Shown here: positions 4,848-6,009 of the stretch, one piece after another
Numbering within the stretch: the stretch's first letter is position 1
How the letters are laid out: each line of letters begins with the position of its first letter
Source of the DNA: an uncultured Spirochaetaceae bacterium
GTDB lineage: Bacteria; Spirochaetota; Spirochaetia; Treponematales; Treponemataceae
Direction: 5' to 3'
Assembly (NCBI GenBank): GCA_902772605.1
Contig: CACYBG010000231.1
Location: forward strand, 1 to 6,009
Length of the DNA: 6,009 nucleotides
The notes under the pieces: generated by a model
The model's input: the letters and a program-made list of their open reading frames with translations, nothing else
The model's database searches: none
What the model was told of the DNA's origin: nothing
Translations under genes and position numbers: made by a program

Positions 4848-6009
4848 TTATTTGGCTTTTGAAGCCTTCTTTGCAGCTTTAGCCAGTTTCTTTGCCTCTG
4901 CTGGATCGATTCCACGGTCAAGAGTTACCTTGTCGTAGCCAACCTTTCCAGTAAGCGGATTCACCAGCCATGGTGCTTCAATCTTTTCGCAGATATTGAG
5001 CTCTTCGTCCAAATCCTCTGGATTCTTTGCGAAGAACTTGCACCTTTCCATGGTAGGTTTGAAACTTACGGTTTCGCCAAGCTTGAAGCTTTCTTTTGTA
5101 GAAGCCTGAACGCGGGCAATGACCTGCTGGCCCTTTGTCGCCAGGAACAAGTGGGTTTCTGCTCCCAAAGGTTCCTTGTTGGTGACCTTCATCTGCATGA
5201 TGTTTTCGCCGGTAGCCTCTGCCTGATATGTGAGGTCTTCTGGGCGTACACCGAAGTATACTTCCTTTCCTACATATTCCTTGAGCGCTTCCTGCTGTTC
5301 TGAAGTCGGAACGAGTGTGAATGAGCCTTCATCGACAACAATCTTGTCTCCTTCCTTCTTTACAGTTACGGTCATGAAGTTCATTGGCGGTGAACCAATG
5401 AATCCGGCGACGAACTTGTTGATCGGATGGTTGTACAGGTACAACGGTTCTCCAATCTGCTGAACGTGTCCGTCCTTCATAACAACGATCTTTGTACCCA
5501 TGGTCATAGCTTCGATCTGGTCGTGGGTAACGTAAATCATTGTGGCCTGGAGTCTCTGGTGCAAGGCTGAAATTTCACCGCGCATTGTTACACGGAGCTT
5601 TGCATCGAGGTTTGAAAGAGGTTCGTCAAAAAGGAAGACTTTTGGTTCGCGGACGATTGCACGGCCAACTGCTACACGCTGGCGCTGTCCTCCGGAAAGA
5701 GCCTTTGGTTTGCGATCCAAGTACTGGGCCAAACCGAGGATCTTTGCTGCCTCATCGACACGACGCTGGATTTCGCTTTTGTCCATCTTGCGGATCTTAA
5801 GACCGAAAGCCATGTTGTCATAAACTGACATGTGCGGATAGAGAGCATAGTTCTGGAATACCATTGCGATGTTTCTGTCCTTTGGAGGAACATCATTCAT
5901 CAGGTCTCCGTCGATGTAAAGTTCACCTTCGGAAATGTCTTCCAGACCTGCGACCATGCGGAGAGTCGTTGACTTTCCACAGCCAGAAGGACCTACGAAT
6001 ACGCAGAAT
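4848..6009 (-). CDS. Carbohydrate ABC transporter ATPase, UgpC/MalK/MsmX type (5' end missing)
   Basis: This is the ATP-hydrolysing subunit that powers CUT1-class sugar (or glycerol-3-phosphate) importers at the inner face of the membrane. The gene runs off the right edge. The frame stays open through 6009 and encodes FCVFVGPSGCGKSTTLRM, with the Walker A loop, so the ATG at 5957 is an internal Met and not the start; about 30 residues are missing. Counting from that Met, the Q-loop is VFQNYALYPHM (33-43), the ABC signature LSGGQRQR (87-94), Walker B VFLFDEP (107-113), D-loop SNLDAK (115-120) and switch His145 (VTHD). The regulatory C-terminal domain includes GVRPEDL (236-242). The whole protein would be about 415 aa, longer than the usual 360-380, because of a tail after about 325 that ends in a Lys/Ala-rich segment. 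Substrate cannot be read, since permease and binding-protein genes are outside the window. Such ATPases are often shared among several importers. Confidence 0.95.
   Translation of the reverse strand, partial: FCVFVGPSGCGKSTTLRMVAGLEDISEGELYIDGDLMNDVPPKDRNIAMVFQNYALYPHMSVYDNMAFGLKIRKMDKSEIQRRVDEAAKILGLAQYLDRKPKALSGGQRQRVAVGRAIVREPKVFLFDEPLSNLDAKLRVTMRGEISALHQRLQATMIYVTHDQIEAMTMGTKIVVMKDGHVQQIGEPLYLYNHPINKFVAGFIGSPPMNFMTVTVKKEGDKIVVDEGSFTLVPTSEQQEALKEYVGKEVYFGVRPEDLTYQAEATGENIMQMKVTNKEPLGAETHLFLATKGQQVIARVQASTKESFKLGETVSFKPTMERCKFFAKNPEDLDEELNICEKIEAPWLVNPLTGKVGYDKVTLDRGIDPAEAKKLAKAAKKASKAK

Noticed and set aside
5957..5959. ATG as the start of the sugar ATPase
   Set aside because: The frame continues upstream with an intact Walker A loop, so this is an internal methionine of LRMVAGLE.

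Overview
The window looks like chromosome from a spirochaete of the Treponema group, or a close relative. I infer this from the protein flavour and from the mix of a sugar-fermenter phosphoglucose isomerase, an atypical RNB-family nuclease and a long UgpC/MalK-type sugar ATPase. Base composition is intermediate. No database search was possible, so the taxon is an inference.

Layout from left to right: (1) 1-158 is a divergent intergenic region. A second gene leaves the window on the minus strand; only its first nine codons are present, but its ribosome site and an extended -10 box are clear. (2) pgi (159-1748, +) encodes glucose-6-phosphate isomerase. It is followed by a 106-base untranslated stretch with an imperfect hairpin and then an intrinsic terminator at 1855-1898. 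(3) Convergent to pgi, a minus-strand pair reads from 4409 down to 1950: an RNB-domain exoribonuclease (648 aa), then, after a 57-base gap, a 151-aa protein with four predicted membrane helices and no recognised family. (4) 4410-4795 has no gene. It carries four copies of a 13-base motif (AAAACTCGACATT or its complement), alternating in orientation and forming two inverted-repeat-bounded elements. (5) A minus-strand sugar ABC transporter ATPase runs from beyond the right edge to 4848 and ends at a strong intrinsic terminator.

pgi and the ATPase both belong to carbohydrate use: import of a sugar or glycerol-phosphate type substrate, and interconversion of glucose-6-P and fructose-6-P. The RNB nuclease belongs to RNA turnover and is not obviously linked to them. 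I found no defence system, mobile-element protein, CRISPR array, tRNA or rRNA. The least explained material is non-coding: the 13-16 base inverted-repeat family upstream of the nuclease gene, and a second family of about 40-base imperfect hairpins present three times (1756-1796, 2432-2475, 4731-4772).
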